Below, in pieces: positions 1-10,154 of a stretch of 44,128 bases of DNA. The stretch's first letter is position 1. Every line of letters starts with the position of its first letter. The position numbers and the translations under genes were made by a program. Origin of the DNA: Nemertoderma westbladi (Eukaryota; Xenacoelomorpha; Nemertodermatida; Nemertodermatidae); NCBI GenBank assembly GCA_032718475.1, contig JAUCBJ010003369.1, forward strand, positions 1 through 44,128. Direction: 5' to 3'. The notes beneath the pieces were generated by a model. It did no database searches and was not told the origin of the DNA. It worked only from the letters and a program-made list of their open reading frames with translations.

Positions 1-1659
1 CGTAAAACTACTACTGTTACAGTGGACAAAGATGCAGACTATGAAAGTTTACATGCACTGGCTGTTCCAAGGTATAGGCGACTCTTTAGTGATGTGTTTG
101 ATGTAGCTGTGCTAGACAGTCAAATTGTATTATTGTACGTTGATAAGAAGCCCGCTTTAAAACTTCCATTGAGTGGAGATAACTTCATCTTGCGAAATTA
201 TAAAGAGGAAATGTGTAAAGATTATAGGCGATTAACATTTTTTCTCTGTACTATTAGTGATTATCAGCTATGCGCTGTTGATAGTGATGTAGAAGAAACC
301 ACCGGTGGGAGCGTGGAATTTACTGCAATTGAAACTCTCGAACCTGACCCAGTACATACTACAGAATCGGAACCTCAACAATGTCAGTCGAATACATCGC
401 CAGATGTCATAATCATTCATCCAAATGAGATTTCCTTTCTGGGTAGTGAAGATGACGTTGACGACGACGACTTTATTGAACATATACCAAGCTCCAGAGA
501 GGAACTTGATTTATCAACAACAACTGTTGTATTTGATTGCAACTTGTTCAATGTAAGTGTCGAGGATCTTAATTTTTTTAATGATTCAAGTGTTAAGTAC
601 GACTATTGGGGCGACAATGAGGAGTTTAATTACATTCGTTTACGAAGGCGCCATTTACTAACCGATACATTTAACAAGCTGCGTGACATCGATATTCACA
701 GACACATGAAGGTGAAATTCGTTGGTGAATGCGGCGAAGATCAAGGCGGTCTACGCCGTGATTTTTTTGGATCCGTTTTCCAGTGTCTTCGAACCAGCTC
801 ATTCTTCTTTTCTTACAATGACTTTCTCGTTCCCTCATGTGCTAATATGACCAACGTTGTGAATGGGTCTTTTGATATTCTAGCGAAACTACTTATTATG
901 TCGTTTTTGCATGGTGAACAAACATTTGGTATGTTACACCCACTCGTTAGTGCGTATATATGTTTTGATTCATTCGACATTCGCAGTTTGTTCATCAACG
1001 ATTTCAATGATATCTTTGTTGATAGCTCTTTTAAGGACTTTCAGTGTAATGGTGTTCTTACAGATGAAATCATAGATGACAGCTTTAACCTTGGTTTGAT
1101 ACCTCCCCAGGACAGTGATGATAATAATAAGAAAGAAAACTTCCTATTGAATTACATAAATGTTAAAATTGTCCTGAGCAATAAATCTGCCATTGACTGT
1201 CTAAAAGTTCAACTGTTGAACGAAGTTTCAAATCGTAAAGTATTATTTAAATTTCTTAGTTGCTGCCCAAAAGTCAACCTTGTAGATTTTTTTGATTCGG
1301 CAGTCACTACCCTATCTGAAAATGGCTCCAACAACTTAGCCAAGGAGGAGAATATATTGTTTTGGCTTGGAGAACTGGTCGATGAATTATCTTGTAAAAA
1401 GTGTTTAACAAGCAGCGAAGGTGTGCGCTTAGGCTTAGACGCTTTTATGTGTTGGTTCTTTGGTTCGAGCCGCCCAATTAGTTTGCCTAAACTCTCAATA
1501 CGATTTAAACATTGTGAACCGTCCTGTAAGTGTCGACTTACCTATTCGACTTGTGCAACTGAACTAGTCGTGCCACTCCATTATTCAACCAAGGAAGAAT
1601 TCAACTCGATTTTAATAAACTCTATTGTTGAAAGTGGTCAGTCCTTCGGTTTAATCTGA
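1..1659 (+). CDS. HECT-domain E3 ubiquitin-ligase-like protein, 5' partial, probably transposon-borne
   Basis: The frame is open from base 1 to the TGA at 1657-1659, with no ATG near the left edge (codon 22-24 is GTG), so the true start lies upstream of the window. Numbering from codon 22, residues ~230-250 carry the HECT N-lobe signature VGECGEDQGGLRRDFF. The C-terminus has the C-lobe layout: an STC motif whose Cys (~511) matches the ubiquitin-accepting cysteine, then a hydrophobic strand and a final SFGLI like the usual GFGL ending. In known HECT enzymes this cysteine takes ubiquitin from an E2 and passes it to the substrate. An acidic linker (~140-155) precedes the domain. The sequence most resembles the G2E3-like HECT proteins that are abundant in invertebrate genomes. 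A convergent integrase gene lies 1.1 kb downstream, which suggests the two are cargo and transposase of one element (inference). No introns are visible here. Confidence 0.8.
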   Translation, partial: RKTTTVTVDKDADYESLHALAVPRYRRLFSDVFDVAVLDSQIVLLYVDKKPALKLPLSGDNFILRNYKEEMCKDYRRLTFFLCTISDYQLCAVDSDVEETTGGSVEFTAIETLEPDPVHTTESEPQQCQSNTSPDVIIIHPNEISFLGSEDDVDDDDFIEHIPSSREELDLSTTTVVFDCNLFNVSVEDLNFFNDSSVKYDYWGDNEEFNYIRLRRRHLLTDTFNKLRDIDIHRHMKVKFVGECGEDQGGLRRDFFGSVFQCLRTSSFFFSYNDFLVPSCANMTNVVNGSFDILAKLLIMSFLHGEQTFGMLHPLVSAYICFDSFDIRSLFINDFNDIFVDSSFKDFQCNGVLTDEIIDDSFNLGLIPPQDSDDNNKKENFLLNYINVKIVLSNKSAIDCLKVQLLNEVSNRKVLFKFLSCCPKVNLVDFFDSAVTTLSENGSNNLAKEENILFWLGELVDELSCKKCLTSSEGVRLGLDAFMCWFFGSSRPISLPKLSIRFKHCEPSCKCRLTYSTCATELVVPLHYSTKEEFNSILINSIVESGQSFGLI

Positions 1660-1763
1660 CCTGAATTATTCGCTTAGGAATATATGAATTTATTTCATTA
1701 TGTTACGAGTTTTATTAGTTTAGAAAATGTAATTAAAACGTTGTGTCTGTTAATTTTACTTAA

Positions 1764-1950
1764 CCCTATTAAACCCGGGGGGGGTCGGATCCAGACAAGT
1801 GATACCTACGTACAAACAAAAAATCAGACGTTTTCGTAAATATTTGTAGATTTTAGAGGGGGGGGGGGGGTGGGGGGTGGGGGGGTCAATATGACCCCCC
1901 CCCCCCCCCCCGGTATGTGTACAACATTTTATAGCCCGGTACTAATAGGG
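1764..1950. mobile_element. piggyBac-like MITE flanked by TTAA
   Basis: A 187-bp element lies between two TTAA sites (1760-1763 and 1951-1954). Its ends are inverted repeats, CCCTATTA on the left and TAATAGGG on the right, followed by CCCGGG-like sequence on both sides. TTAA target duplication and CCC termini are the hallmark of piggyBac transposons. The interior has no coding capacity. It holds a G13 run (1858-1870), further G runs and a C17 run (1895-1911) around the palindrome GGGTCA-ATA-TGACCC. Confidence 0.75.
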
Positions 1951-1954
1951 TTAA

Positions 1955-2767
1955 TAAAACTTACTTGTTGTAGTTGTACTTACTTAATAACAAAACGAGG
2001 GCCGTAAAAGCTTTTATTCTTAAATTGTTAATTTTTTCTTAAAATAATTTCTTAAATTTTATTACATGAATCGAAAGAGAATCTAAGTAGAAAAGGTTTG
2101 CACGCAATTTGAGCAAAATCCATGCATATACTCAAAAGTTATTGCAACTTTAGTGGCAAAGTACTTCAAAACGGATGTCAATATCCAATATTGGTTTGTA
2201 GTTGAGCTGCTCTCTTCTTAAATTAAATATTCCAGAACATTCAATTATTTAACACACAATTAATTCCACACAAGTAAATAAAATTTATTTTGTAACACTA
2301 GGGGTATATTTCGTTCTTTCTTTTTACCTAAGATTTACGCGGAAAAGGTGCCAATTTAATAAAATACATACCTCGAGATTAGTGAAAAAAGTTCTACATT
2401 TTCCCCCAGTATTTTATAATAAATAATATTTTCATTTTACATAATAGCAGATTTTGTGAATCTGTAATCTTTAATGGGGGGGGGGGGGGGGGGTGTTTTA
2501 CAGTTTTTCTGGGGGAATCAACCAACATGTACTAGCGACCCACCATTAGTGCATTGTAAATAGGTAGCGCGCTTTCACTAGGCCTATCACGCGCATTGCA
2601 TTGCGCACCGCTGGGATATCTGCCCCAGACCCCAAACTACTACAGTAACAGTATACTTACTAAAAAGCTGGCTTTAAAAAGCTTGGTAATAAAAGCTCAA
2701 GTTATTGTTATACAAAAACATAATTATATATGCGGTATTAAGAAAATGAAAACTACAGTAGCAGAAT
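1955..2767. other. Non-coding AT-rich spacer with a G18 tract
   Basis: No supportable gene is present. The stretch is AT-rich and contains an uninterrupted run of 18 G at 2476-2493. The open frame that starts at 2596 on the plus strand runs into the integrase gene on the other strand and has no recognisable features. The 3' ends of two converging genes meet here. Confidence 0.5.
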
Positions 2768-3916
2768 TTAAACTATCTCAAAATGTCTCCGTAAAACGCA
2801 ATAGCGATTTAGGGCTTCCTCTGTGTTCCGTGGTGTTTCGCTCCACCCTAATGTCTGTCGAATATAGTTACAATAACCCAATATGTCACTTTCTATGTCG
2901 ATCGGTGGTCTATGGTTCTGGACGTAATCATCTACTTCGTTCCAGGCATCACCTTCTATACACTTAGAAAGGTTCGGTAATCCTCCCTGAATCTCCGGGT
3001 TCAGAAAGTTGATTAAAGGTTTACCGCTGATGGTGTCGTGTCGACTTCTTCTAATCGGGTGACTGTTCCAGTGCATTAAGATGTCTTTAAGTTGGCTACG
3101 TAGTAACGGGGAAAAAGTAAACCAAATTAAATCTTTCTGTAGTTCATCAATGGGATTATATAAGCCTTGTTCAATAATATCTCTAAAGAAAGCAATCCAA
3201 AAATTAGACCACTGTTTACGTAAATGAGCCCACCAACATTCCACGCGTTGGTTGTGACACGATTTAACATAACGATGTGCGTTAATAGAACCGTGAAAGT
3301 ACGACTGGGCTGCCGCCATGACTCCATTCTCCGTGCCCCTGTCTGTTTCTAGACGAATAGGACTACCGAATGTTTTTACTGCATCGAGGTAGAAGTCACA
3401 AATGACATGGGGCTCATTATTGGTTCTAGTTAGCTCCAACCAGACAACAAACCGCGACCAACCATCGACGCATGCATGGATGGGAAATCCAAATGGTTTG
3501 AGTTTATCATAGCCATCGCTATGCCAAACCGCATTGGGTCCTAGAGTGCGGTACCGGCGGCGTTGAAGTTTGTGGCGTTTTCGGAGTTCGCTTGCTTCAG
3601 GGTCTATACAACGTAATAGACACTCCACTTCTCTCCGCGGAACCACGTAGCCCTTCAGGCGTAGATGGTGCCATAAGTGGCGGTAACCCCAACTGGATCC
3701 AACACCATTTAGAGTTTTTAAAATCTCCCGTATTAACTCATCAGAGAAACCATTGAATGACCCCTTCCTTTTAAGTCCCAGATCAGCTTGTCTTCGCCGC
3801 AATGTTTTATCGCTCACGTTTACTCCAAGGCGACCTAAAATACGGCAAGTTTCGCCATTTGATAAGTTTATACTGAAGCAAACACTAATAATATTTAACA
3901 TCCAACAAGGCGTCAT
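2768..3916 (-). CDS. IS3-like DDE integrase/transposase (rve core)
   Basis: The 382-aa product begins at the ATG at 3914-3916, with an in-frame stop 42 bases upstream (3956-3958). Residues ~20-50 (ILGRLGVNVSDKTLRRR) look like a DNA-binding helix-turn-helix. Residues ~55-105 resemble the HTH_21-like region of IS3 integrases (WGYRHLWHHL). The catalytic core follows, with Asp134 in WHSDGYDKL, Asp192 in LETDRGTEN and Glu226 in NQRVECWWAHLRKQW: a DDE triad with 33 residues between the second and third acids. All three are present, so the enzyme looks intact. Proteins of this type are widespread in fish and invertebrates as IS3-derived DNA transposons (IS3EU-type; my assignment from memory). It converges on the HECT gene. 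Terminal repeats of the parent element were not found; its left end is probably outside the window. Confidence 0.8.
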   Translation of the reverse strand: MTPCWMLNIISVCFSINLSNGETCRILGRLGVNVSDKTLRRRQADLGLKRKGSFNGFSDELIREILKTLNGVGSSWGYRHLWHHLRLKGYVVPRREVECLLRCIDPEASELRKRHKLQRRRYRTLGPNAVWHSDGYDKLKPFGFPIHACVDGWSRFVVWLELTRTNNEPHVICDFYLDAVKTFGSPIRLETDRGTENGVMAAAQSYFHGSINAHRYVKSCHNQRVECWWAHLRKQWSNFWIAFFRDIIEQGLYNPIDELQKDLIWFTFSPLLRSQLKDILMHWNSHPIRRSRHDTISGKPLINFLNPEIQGGLPNLSKCIEGDAWNEVDDYVQNHRPPIDIESDILGYCNYIRQTLGWSETPRNTEEALNRYCVLRRHFEIV

Positions 3917-3956
3917 ATTGATATGGAAGAGTGGCCGCTGATGTTGATCCTTAGTT

Positions 3957-4161
3957 CAGACAGGTCAACTGCTACTGTACTTCAGTAAGTACTACTGGTA
4001 GCCTACCTGCCTACAATAGTAAGACAGTACTGCAGTACGGGCCTCTGCGTGTAGTGATTACAGGATTACCTACCGGTACAGAATTTAGATTCTACCAGTC
4101 AGTTGAAAATATTTGATTGAATTTCCCGCCTTTTTATTTTGACCATTACGGGGCATGACAA
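3957..4161. other. Upstream region of the integrase gene
   Basis: This stretch lies 5' of the integrase ORF. It contains palindromic motifs such as AGTACTGCAGTAC (4026-4038), but I could not identify a promoter or transposon end with confidence. Confidence 0.3.
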
Positions 4162-4664
4162 TCATCATGACACGCACACACATATCATGACACCCACACA
4201 CATATCATGACACGCACACACATATCATGACACCAACACACATATCATGACACACACACACATATCATGACACGCACACACATATCATGACACGCACACA
4301 CATATCATGACACGCACACACATATCATGACACGCACACACATATCATGACACGCACACACATATCATGACACGCACACACATATCATGACACGCACACA
4401 CATATCATGACACACACACACATATCATGACACGCACACACATATCATGACACGCACACACATATCATGACACGCACACACATATCATGACACGCACACA
4501 CACACAATGACACGCACACACATATCATGACACACACACACATATCATGACACGCACACACATATCATGACACGCACACACATATCATGACACGCACACA
4601 CATATCATGACACGCACACACATATCATGACACGCACACACACACAATGACACGCACACACACT
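4162..4664. repeat. 20-bp minisatellite, about 25 units
   Basis: Tandem units of ATCATGACACGCACACACAT. Most copies differ only at the base after GACAC (G, A or C). Two units, near 4500 and 4640, have CACACA in place of CATATC. The strict 20-base period keeps register for about 500 bases. Confidence 0.95.
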
Positions 4665-4904
4665 CCAAAATGTAAATGTAAAGCACAGTTGCGACACACA
4701 TTGTGTGTGTGAAATGATGACCGCTATGGGCTTCCGTATTGTGCAGAATCTTTTATGGATAAATGGTAAGAAAATGAAGAATCCTACGAACGTTTGTGTA
4801 TACTCGTTAAGCGCAATTTCAAACGCGCAGAAATTGTACAGTTTGTTGAACAAGAATTCCAACAGTACTCTTGGAGTATTCGCACACTAGCTAGAAGGTT
4901 AAAT

Positions 4905-6591
4905 TATTTCGGGTTTTAATTTTCAACGTATGCCGTACGTATCTACACATTACATTGAGCGATTTCACATACGCGTACGCGAAAACTGTTTCCTGATTGG
5001 TCCAGTTGATTATTGTCAAGTCAACAGGGTGTCTGTACAGTAGCTGTAGGCCTATTAATACAGTACCGTGGTGTTTTGCATTACATCATTAGTCTGTCAG
5101 GCAGTATAATTGCTGTAGTCAAGTAATATGTGAGTGTCAGTCGGTCGGTGTGTCATTGTTGCATTGGGATAGTGAATTTTATTTTCAGTGCGAGTGCCGT
5201 TCAGTCGTTTTATTTCTTCAGCGGTCTTCGGTCAGTGAATTGAGCTGTTGAAGAAGAGAAGAGTTGATAAGTTTTGTTAATAATTCAAAAAACAAATAAA
5301 GTAAACAAATAATTCTTAATTTAATTTAATTCGGACTTGCCGACAATAAAAGGTAGATATGATAAATACAGTATAATGCTGTACTGCATAATGTAAGGTA
5401 ACACATATAAATAAAACTGCACGCAGAAGAAAAAATAATTATTTTAAATAATTATTTTAATTATTATATATATGGATATTTTATTATTTAGAAATTAAAA
5501 TAGCCAATAAATCAATTAAAAATATGTTAATTAATTAATTAATTAATTCAAGTGGTAAAAGATATTAGTCGCAAAGATATACAATTATAAGGATTATTAT
5601 TAACAATAACGCACTTATGTACAATACTAAATATAACTGAGTAATTATTCGCACATATCGCAAGCCACGGAAAAATAATACTACACAGTATAAAGAATAT
5701 ATTACATTGTGTTACCAACTCATATGAAATGTAGTACAGTCTCCTTTTCTGTGTCACTACTGAACTGTATACGCCCCATGTTAAATAAATACATGTTCTG
5801 GAAGGAATATTTACGACATTGGCTGCTTCTCCCATTGACTACTAAGGGCCCTCCTACATGTACTTTGTTTCATTATTAAATTGAATTATTAAATTAAATA
5901 TATATATTTTCTGAAATGAATATTTATGACATGGGCTATAATAAATAACGGTAGTTAATATCATTGTTGTTCCAAGCCCTAGGTGATTTACTGCCCATTC
6001 CGAAAGAGGCGACTATTAGGACTGATTTACAGTATATTGAAAGAGAGTGGAAGAAACTAGTAACAGTAGGCAATAATTCGGTGAAGATGTTGAGTTTGAT
6101 GTGAGTATATCCATATACAATATATCGTTGGTAATAACATTTTTCGTGCGGTCAACAAAAGGGGTTTCAACACATAAATTACGTAAAGAACTACATAAAA
6201 ACTACATAAAGTAGTATTAAAAGCTTGGCTCCGGCTTATTTTTCGCCCCCTGTATGGCCTGCAGCGCGCGCCCGGGTCGACCCCCCCCCCCCCCCCCTAC
6301 GCAACGCCACTGCCACTGGGGAATAGTATTCCAAATCGTATCTGTGATGTGTTTCCAGTTGTTTCGGCTTTTTAGCATATTAAACTGTATGTACCGGTCC
6401 CAGGGACTCTGTGTCGAATCTAATTTAACTAACTGACTGAGGCCTAAGCGTTTTGCATACATTTCTCTCGTATCTCATCTGGACCAATCAGGAAACACTA
6501 TTCGACTACGCGTATGTCAAATCGCACGCAAAATACGTACGCACATACGTGGATACGTACGGCATACTGTACGTTGAAAAGTAAAACCCAA
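4905..6591. mobile_element. DNA element with ~100-bp terminal inverted repeats, decayed or non-autonomous
   Basis: The left arm at about 4905-5005 (GGGTTTTAATTTTCAACG through CCTGATTGGTCCAG) matches the reverse complement of about 6479-6591 (CTGGACCAATCAGG through CGTTGAAAAGTAAAACCC). The arms share ATGCCGTACGTATC and CATACGCGTA blocks but differ by indels and point changes, so the insertion is not young. Exact ends and target duplication could not be fixed. The interior has a 24-base TTAA microsatellite near 5526, a C17 run (6281-6297) and one short coding-like stretch (5972-6097). Confidence 0.65.
5972..6097 (+). pseudogene. Possible coding remnant inside the inverted-repeat element
   Basis: An open stretch of about 42 codons reads PIPKEATIRTDLQYIEREWK and continues to a TGA. 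Its composition (charged, amphipathic) looks more protein-like than the AT-rich surroundings. No start codon or family could be recognised. It may be a fragment of the element's former transposase or of an unrelated exon. Confidence 0.25.
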
Positions 6592-6928
6592 TTATTTCGA
6601 AATTATGTATATTGATTATGAACAGAATCTTGATGAGGCTTATTCTGCAGTAGAGGAAATTAAAGGGAGATGGTATGGGATACAGGACTGTTAACCAGTT
6701 ACTTCGAGACAAATTCGAGATGTGCATACCTTGTCATATTGTCCAGAAAATAATGTGTAATAAAAATGTAACACATGTTAAATTCCCTTAAATACAGTAT
6801 TTAACACTGGCCTGTGAGTGCGAATACAATTTATTACTACAGTATTAATTATGTTACGTATATGGTATACGAATATGTTATTTAAGAAAGGAGAGCCTGT
6901 TAGCACTCCCCTGGGTAAGGGGGGTTGG
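6592..6928. other. Spacer, no gene seen
   Basis: AT-rich sequence between the inverted-repeat element and the 123-bp array. A short open stretch around 6604-6690 (YEQNLDEAYSAVEEIKGRWY) looks weakly coding but is bounded by stops and is not assigned. Confidence 0.3.
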
Positions 6929-7369
6929 GTAAATAGTTATTACAGTGTTCTGATCCTCGTGGCTTTATTTTTACTCACCCACTAACGTTCGTTCGTGTAA
7001 CAAAGTCACTCGGATCATCACACAGTAAAGTGCGACTTTACACACAAGTATGTAAATAGTTATTACAGTGTTCTGATCCTCGTGGCTTTATTTTCACTCA
7101 CTCACTAACGTTCGTTCGTGTAACAAAGCCACTCGGATCATCACACTGTAAAGTGCTACTTTACCCACAAGTATGTAAATAGTTATTACAGTGTTCTGAT
7201 CCTCGTGGCTTTATTTTCACTCACTCACTAACGTTCGTTCGTGTAACAAAGCCACTCGGATCATCACACAGTAAAGTGCGACTTTACACACAAGTATGTA
7301 AATAGTTATTACAGTGTTCTGATCCTCGTGGCTTTATTTTCACTCACTCACTAACGTTCGTTCGTGTAA
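6929..7369. repeat. 123-bp tandem repeat, 3.6 copies
   Basis: Units start at 6929, 7052, 7175 and 7298, each with GTAAATAGTTATTACAG; the fourth stops after 72 bases. Copies differ at only a few positions. Each unit carries TTCGTTCGTGTAACAAAG and a short inverted pair around GTAAAGTGCGACTTTAC. Confidence 0.95.
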
Positions 7370-8390
7370 TGATGTTAATCTGTGGATGACGTATTGACAA
7401 ATTCGAATGAGCCTACCCAGCTATAATGTTAATCTGGCACACGATGGATAAATAAAGAAAAGGTTATATTAGTGAGAGTATTCGACCTTGGAAGTTAGTG
7501 TGGCGACCTCCCAGCCTTACAGAGCAAAGATAGAAGGGCCTTCGGTTTGATCCCGGTGTTTCGTGTTTTACGTTCACCAAGTAACCGTTGTTATAGAAAA
7601 CGATTATATTATTTGAGTTTACATATTACACATGTTATATTATATTAATACAGTATAATATAATAATAAATAAATTGCACCAAAATGAATCAAATAAAGC
7701 CCACAAGCTACAGACAACCGGTCCTTACCAGGATTAAATTCGCTCGTAATTCGATCAATTAAATTAATAAGAATTTCAACAAAAAATAATTAAATTATAC
7801 AGAGCTAATCTGAATAAACAATCGCTCGAATTTCTTGTTATTCAACTTAAAGGAAAACTTCCATTTAGATATACTCGGCATGGCAGTGTATGTATTACGG
7901 AATATTATTCCCAAAAAACTGGCATGTTTGCGGATAATATAAGATTATTCACCTGACACTAATAAATAAACAAATTCAAATAATGTGTTAAGTTGATACA
8001 TATGATTTATTGTTTGCAAACATTGCCCAAACCAAAAGGGACCTAGAAATATAATGTGGGTTGTTTGTATTTCAAAAACATCACATATAATTGAGTATTT
8101 GGATATGGAATGTTGACTAATTCTCACATCGACTTAACTAAAATATCATGAGTGAATAAATGGGGAAAATGATCGCAAATAGCATCGCTGTGTGGCTTGA
8201 GTTAAGTGTACTTTAAAAAATTAAGGTATAGAGCAGATTGTATTGGTGTTTTCTAACCAAAACAATAAAAACGAAACTAGATCGTGTTTGCGAGATCTTG
8301 TCTGTTTAATTAATTGAACAAAACTATAATTAAAATACAAAAAATATATCACAATGAAAACTACTGGAATCAGATTTAATATTTAGAGAA
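7370..8390. other. AT-rich intergenic region
   Basis: This lies between the 123-bp array and the 3' end of the GOLGA1 homologue, so it should include that gene's 3' UTR at its right end. A B-box-like GGTTTGATCCC occurs at 7544-7554. One copy of the dispersed motif TTTTCTAACCAAAACAATAA lies at about 8248-8268. No other coding sequence is seen. Confidence 0.5.
7489..7565 (+). repeat. Possible tRNA-derived SINE head
   Basis: GGTTTGATCCC at 7544-7554 is one base from the Pol III B-box consensus. The upstream stretch (TGGCGACCTCCCAGCC) is only a weak A-box match. No tail or second copy was found. Confidence 0.2.
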
Positions 8391-10098
8391 TCAGCTGTAC
8401 ATATTGGCACCACCGGTTGTAAATCTACCCCTGAGGGATCTGGGGGAACGTTTCGATGATATTGCGTCCAACGATGGCTTCTGCGTGAACCCCCAACTCA
8501 TCTTCCATTCTATTGTCCTCCGGACTAGCGCCTCTTCCTCCCCTGTAAACTGAAGCATCAGCGAGAGGACTTTAAGCAGGGGTTCCGCCTCGATCTGGTT
8601 GGATAGAATGAAACGTATGACGATGTGTCTGAGATACTGGAAGTTTACGATATCCGCGATTCCGTTGCAACCGGTATCCCCGGTCGGAGGAGCGGGAATA
8701 GAGGATGAAGCGGAGGCTTCGTTGGGAGGAGACCCGCGGGGTTCCTCTGAGTTCTCGACCCTTCCGAGATCCGCCTGGATGATCTTCCGAAGGTCGTTGA
8801 TCCGTTGTTGCTGCTGTCGGATGGTTTTGGTTTTCTCGCCGAGTTGTGTCTCCAACTCGGTTCGGGCGGCCTCCAACTCCCCGACTTTATCGAGGACCTC
8901 GAGGTTCGCGGCCGAGAGCGACGCCTCCGCACGGGACTCAAGCGCAGCGAGGCTCGATACGAGTTCCTCTACCTCGCGCCCCTTCGCCTCGGCCGCCTCT
9001 CTGTGCACGTCCATCCGACGTTGCGACTCCAACGACTCCTCGAGCCGCGAGCTCAGCTCGAGTTCCAGTTTCCGACACCGAGTCCGCTCGAGTCGCACCG
9101 CGGACTCGGTGGTCTCGATCTCCTCCTTCAAACCCTCGATATCCCGACCCGCCGACCCCAGAGAGATCATCAAACCTTCGCGTTCGACTCTCAACCCACC
9201 CAGTTCCACCCTCAACCCTTCGCGTTCCTCCCTCAACCCATCCAGTTCCTCCCTCAACCCAGCAACTCTCTCTTCCCCACTCACTTTCAAACTCTCAACC
9301 TCCCCTTCCACCACCACACGTCGCCTCCGCTCCTCCACCAATTCCTCTTCCTTGCTCCCCAACTTCCCCACCATGCCTCCCAACTCCTCCCGATCCTCCG
9401 ATATCTTACCATTCAACGTCTCGATCTGCCGCTCTAAACTATCTATTCTAGAACTCCACGTTGTCTTTATATTGTTTAATTGAAGTCGCGACTCGTTTAT
9501 CCGCTGTTCTAGAACGTCCCTCTCCGCTATTAACTCCTCCACCTCTTCCGGTCGCTCCTCCGACTCACTCCTCTCCATCCGCGCCCCCCTCTGCCGCTCC
9601 AACCCGCCCACCGTGTCGCGCAACTCCGCTATCTCGCACTCCAACTGGCGCCTCTCCGCCGCGTTCCGACTCCGTTCCGAGTCCGCGTCGTGGACGACTC
9701 GTCCCAACCGCTCCTCCAACTCGTGCACCATCCGCTGCAGTGCGGAGGACTCCGCGTTCCTCCGCTCCAGGAGGCCCCGCGCCTCTGCCAACTCCCCCCG
9801 GACCGAGTCGCAACGTACCAACTCGTTCCGAGCCGATTCCGCCTCCGTCTGTCCTCGCTCCACCTCGCATCGCAACTCCTCCACCGTTACGCTCGCCTCC
9901 CTCACGGCTCTGTCCCGATCCACAACCAACTCACTCAACATTTTAACCTCTGCCTCCATTTTATCTATAAATTCCTCTTTATTGAGGATTAAATGTTTCA
10001 GTTTCGACATCTCTTGAGTTTGTCTGTCAGCCAACTCATCCGCCTCCTCTAGTCTGTTCAACTTATTGGCTCGGGTTTCTTCCACTTCTTTCTTCAAC
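8391..10098 (-). CDS. GOLGA1: Golgin-97 homologue, last coding exon (coiled coil + GRIP domain)
   Basis: Golgin-97 is a trans-Golgi tether: a long coiled coil whose C-terminal GRIP domain binds ARL1-GTP at the membrane. This exon encodes about 569 residues, ending at the TGA at 8391-8393. The reverse strand has a clean acceptor (TTTATTTCAG) just before base 10098; the first in-frame triplet is TTG, so this is an internal splice junction and not a start. Most of the exon is Glu/Arg/Leu-rich heptad sequence. TQEMSKLKHLILNKEE and EKTKTIRQQQQRINDLRK match conserved golgin-97 blocks. Residues ~485-535 form the GRIP domain (NFQYLRHIVIRF to EWKMSW), with the conserved Tyr at ~488. The EYKMSW-type ending is golgin-97-like rather than golgin-245-like. 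The exon is more GC-rich than its surroundings, which creates several long antisense shadow frames. Confidence 0.9.
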
Positions 10099-10154
10099 CT
10101 GAAATAAAGTCTAGTGAGTCAGTGCATAATGGTGAACGAGGTGGGGGGTGTGAG

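Noticed and set aside
2596-2967. Plus-strand open frame of 123 codons
   Set aside because: Its 3' half is antisense to the conserved integrase gene and the 5' half has no coding features.
4143-4670. CRISPR-like regular repeats
   Set aside because: The 20-bp units are contiguous without unique spacers, in a eukaryotic context: a minisatellite.
7489-7565. Functional tRNA gene
   Set aside because: Only a B-box-like sequence is present; A box and cloverleaf stems are not convincing.
8599-10017. Several long plus-strand frames rich in Ser/Arg/Pro
   Set aside because: They are shadows of the GC-biased GOLGA1 coiled-coil exon on the other strand; the reverse frame has family motifs and splice sites.
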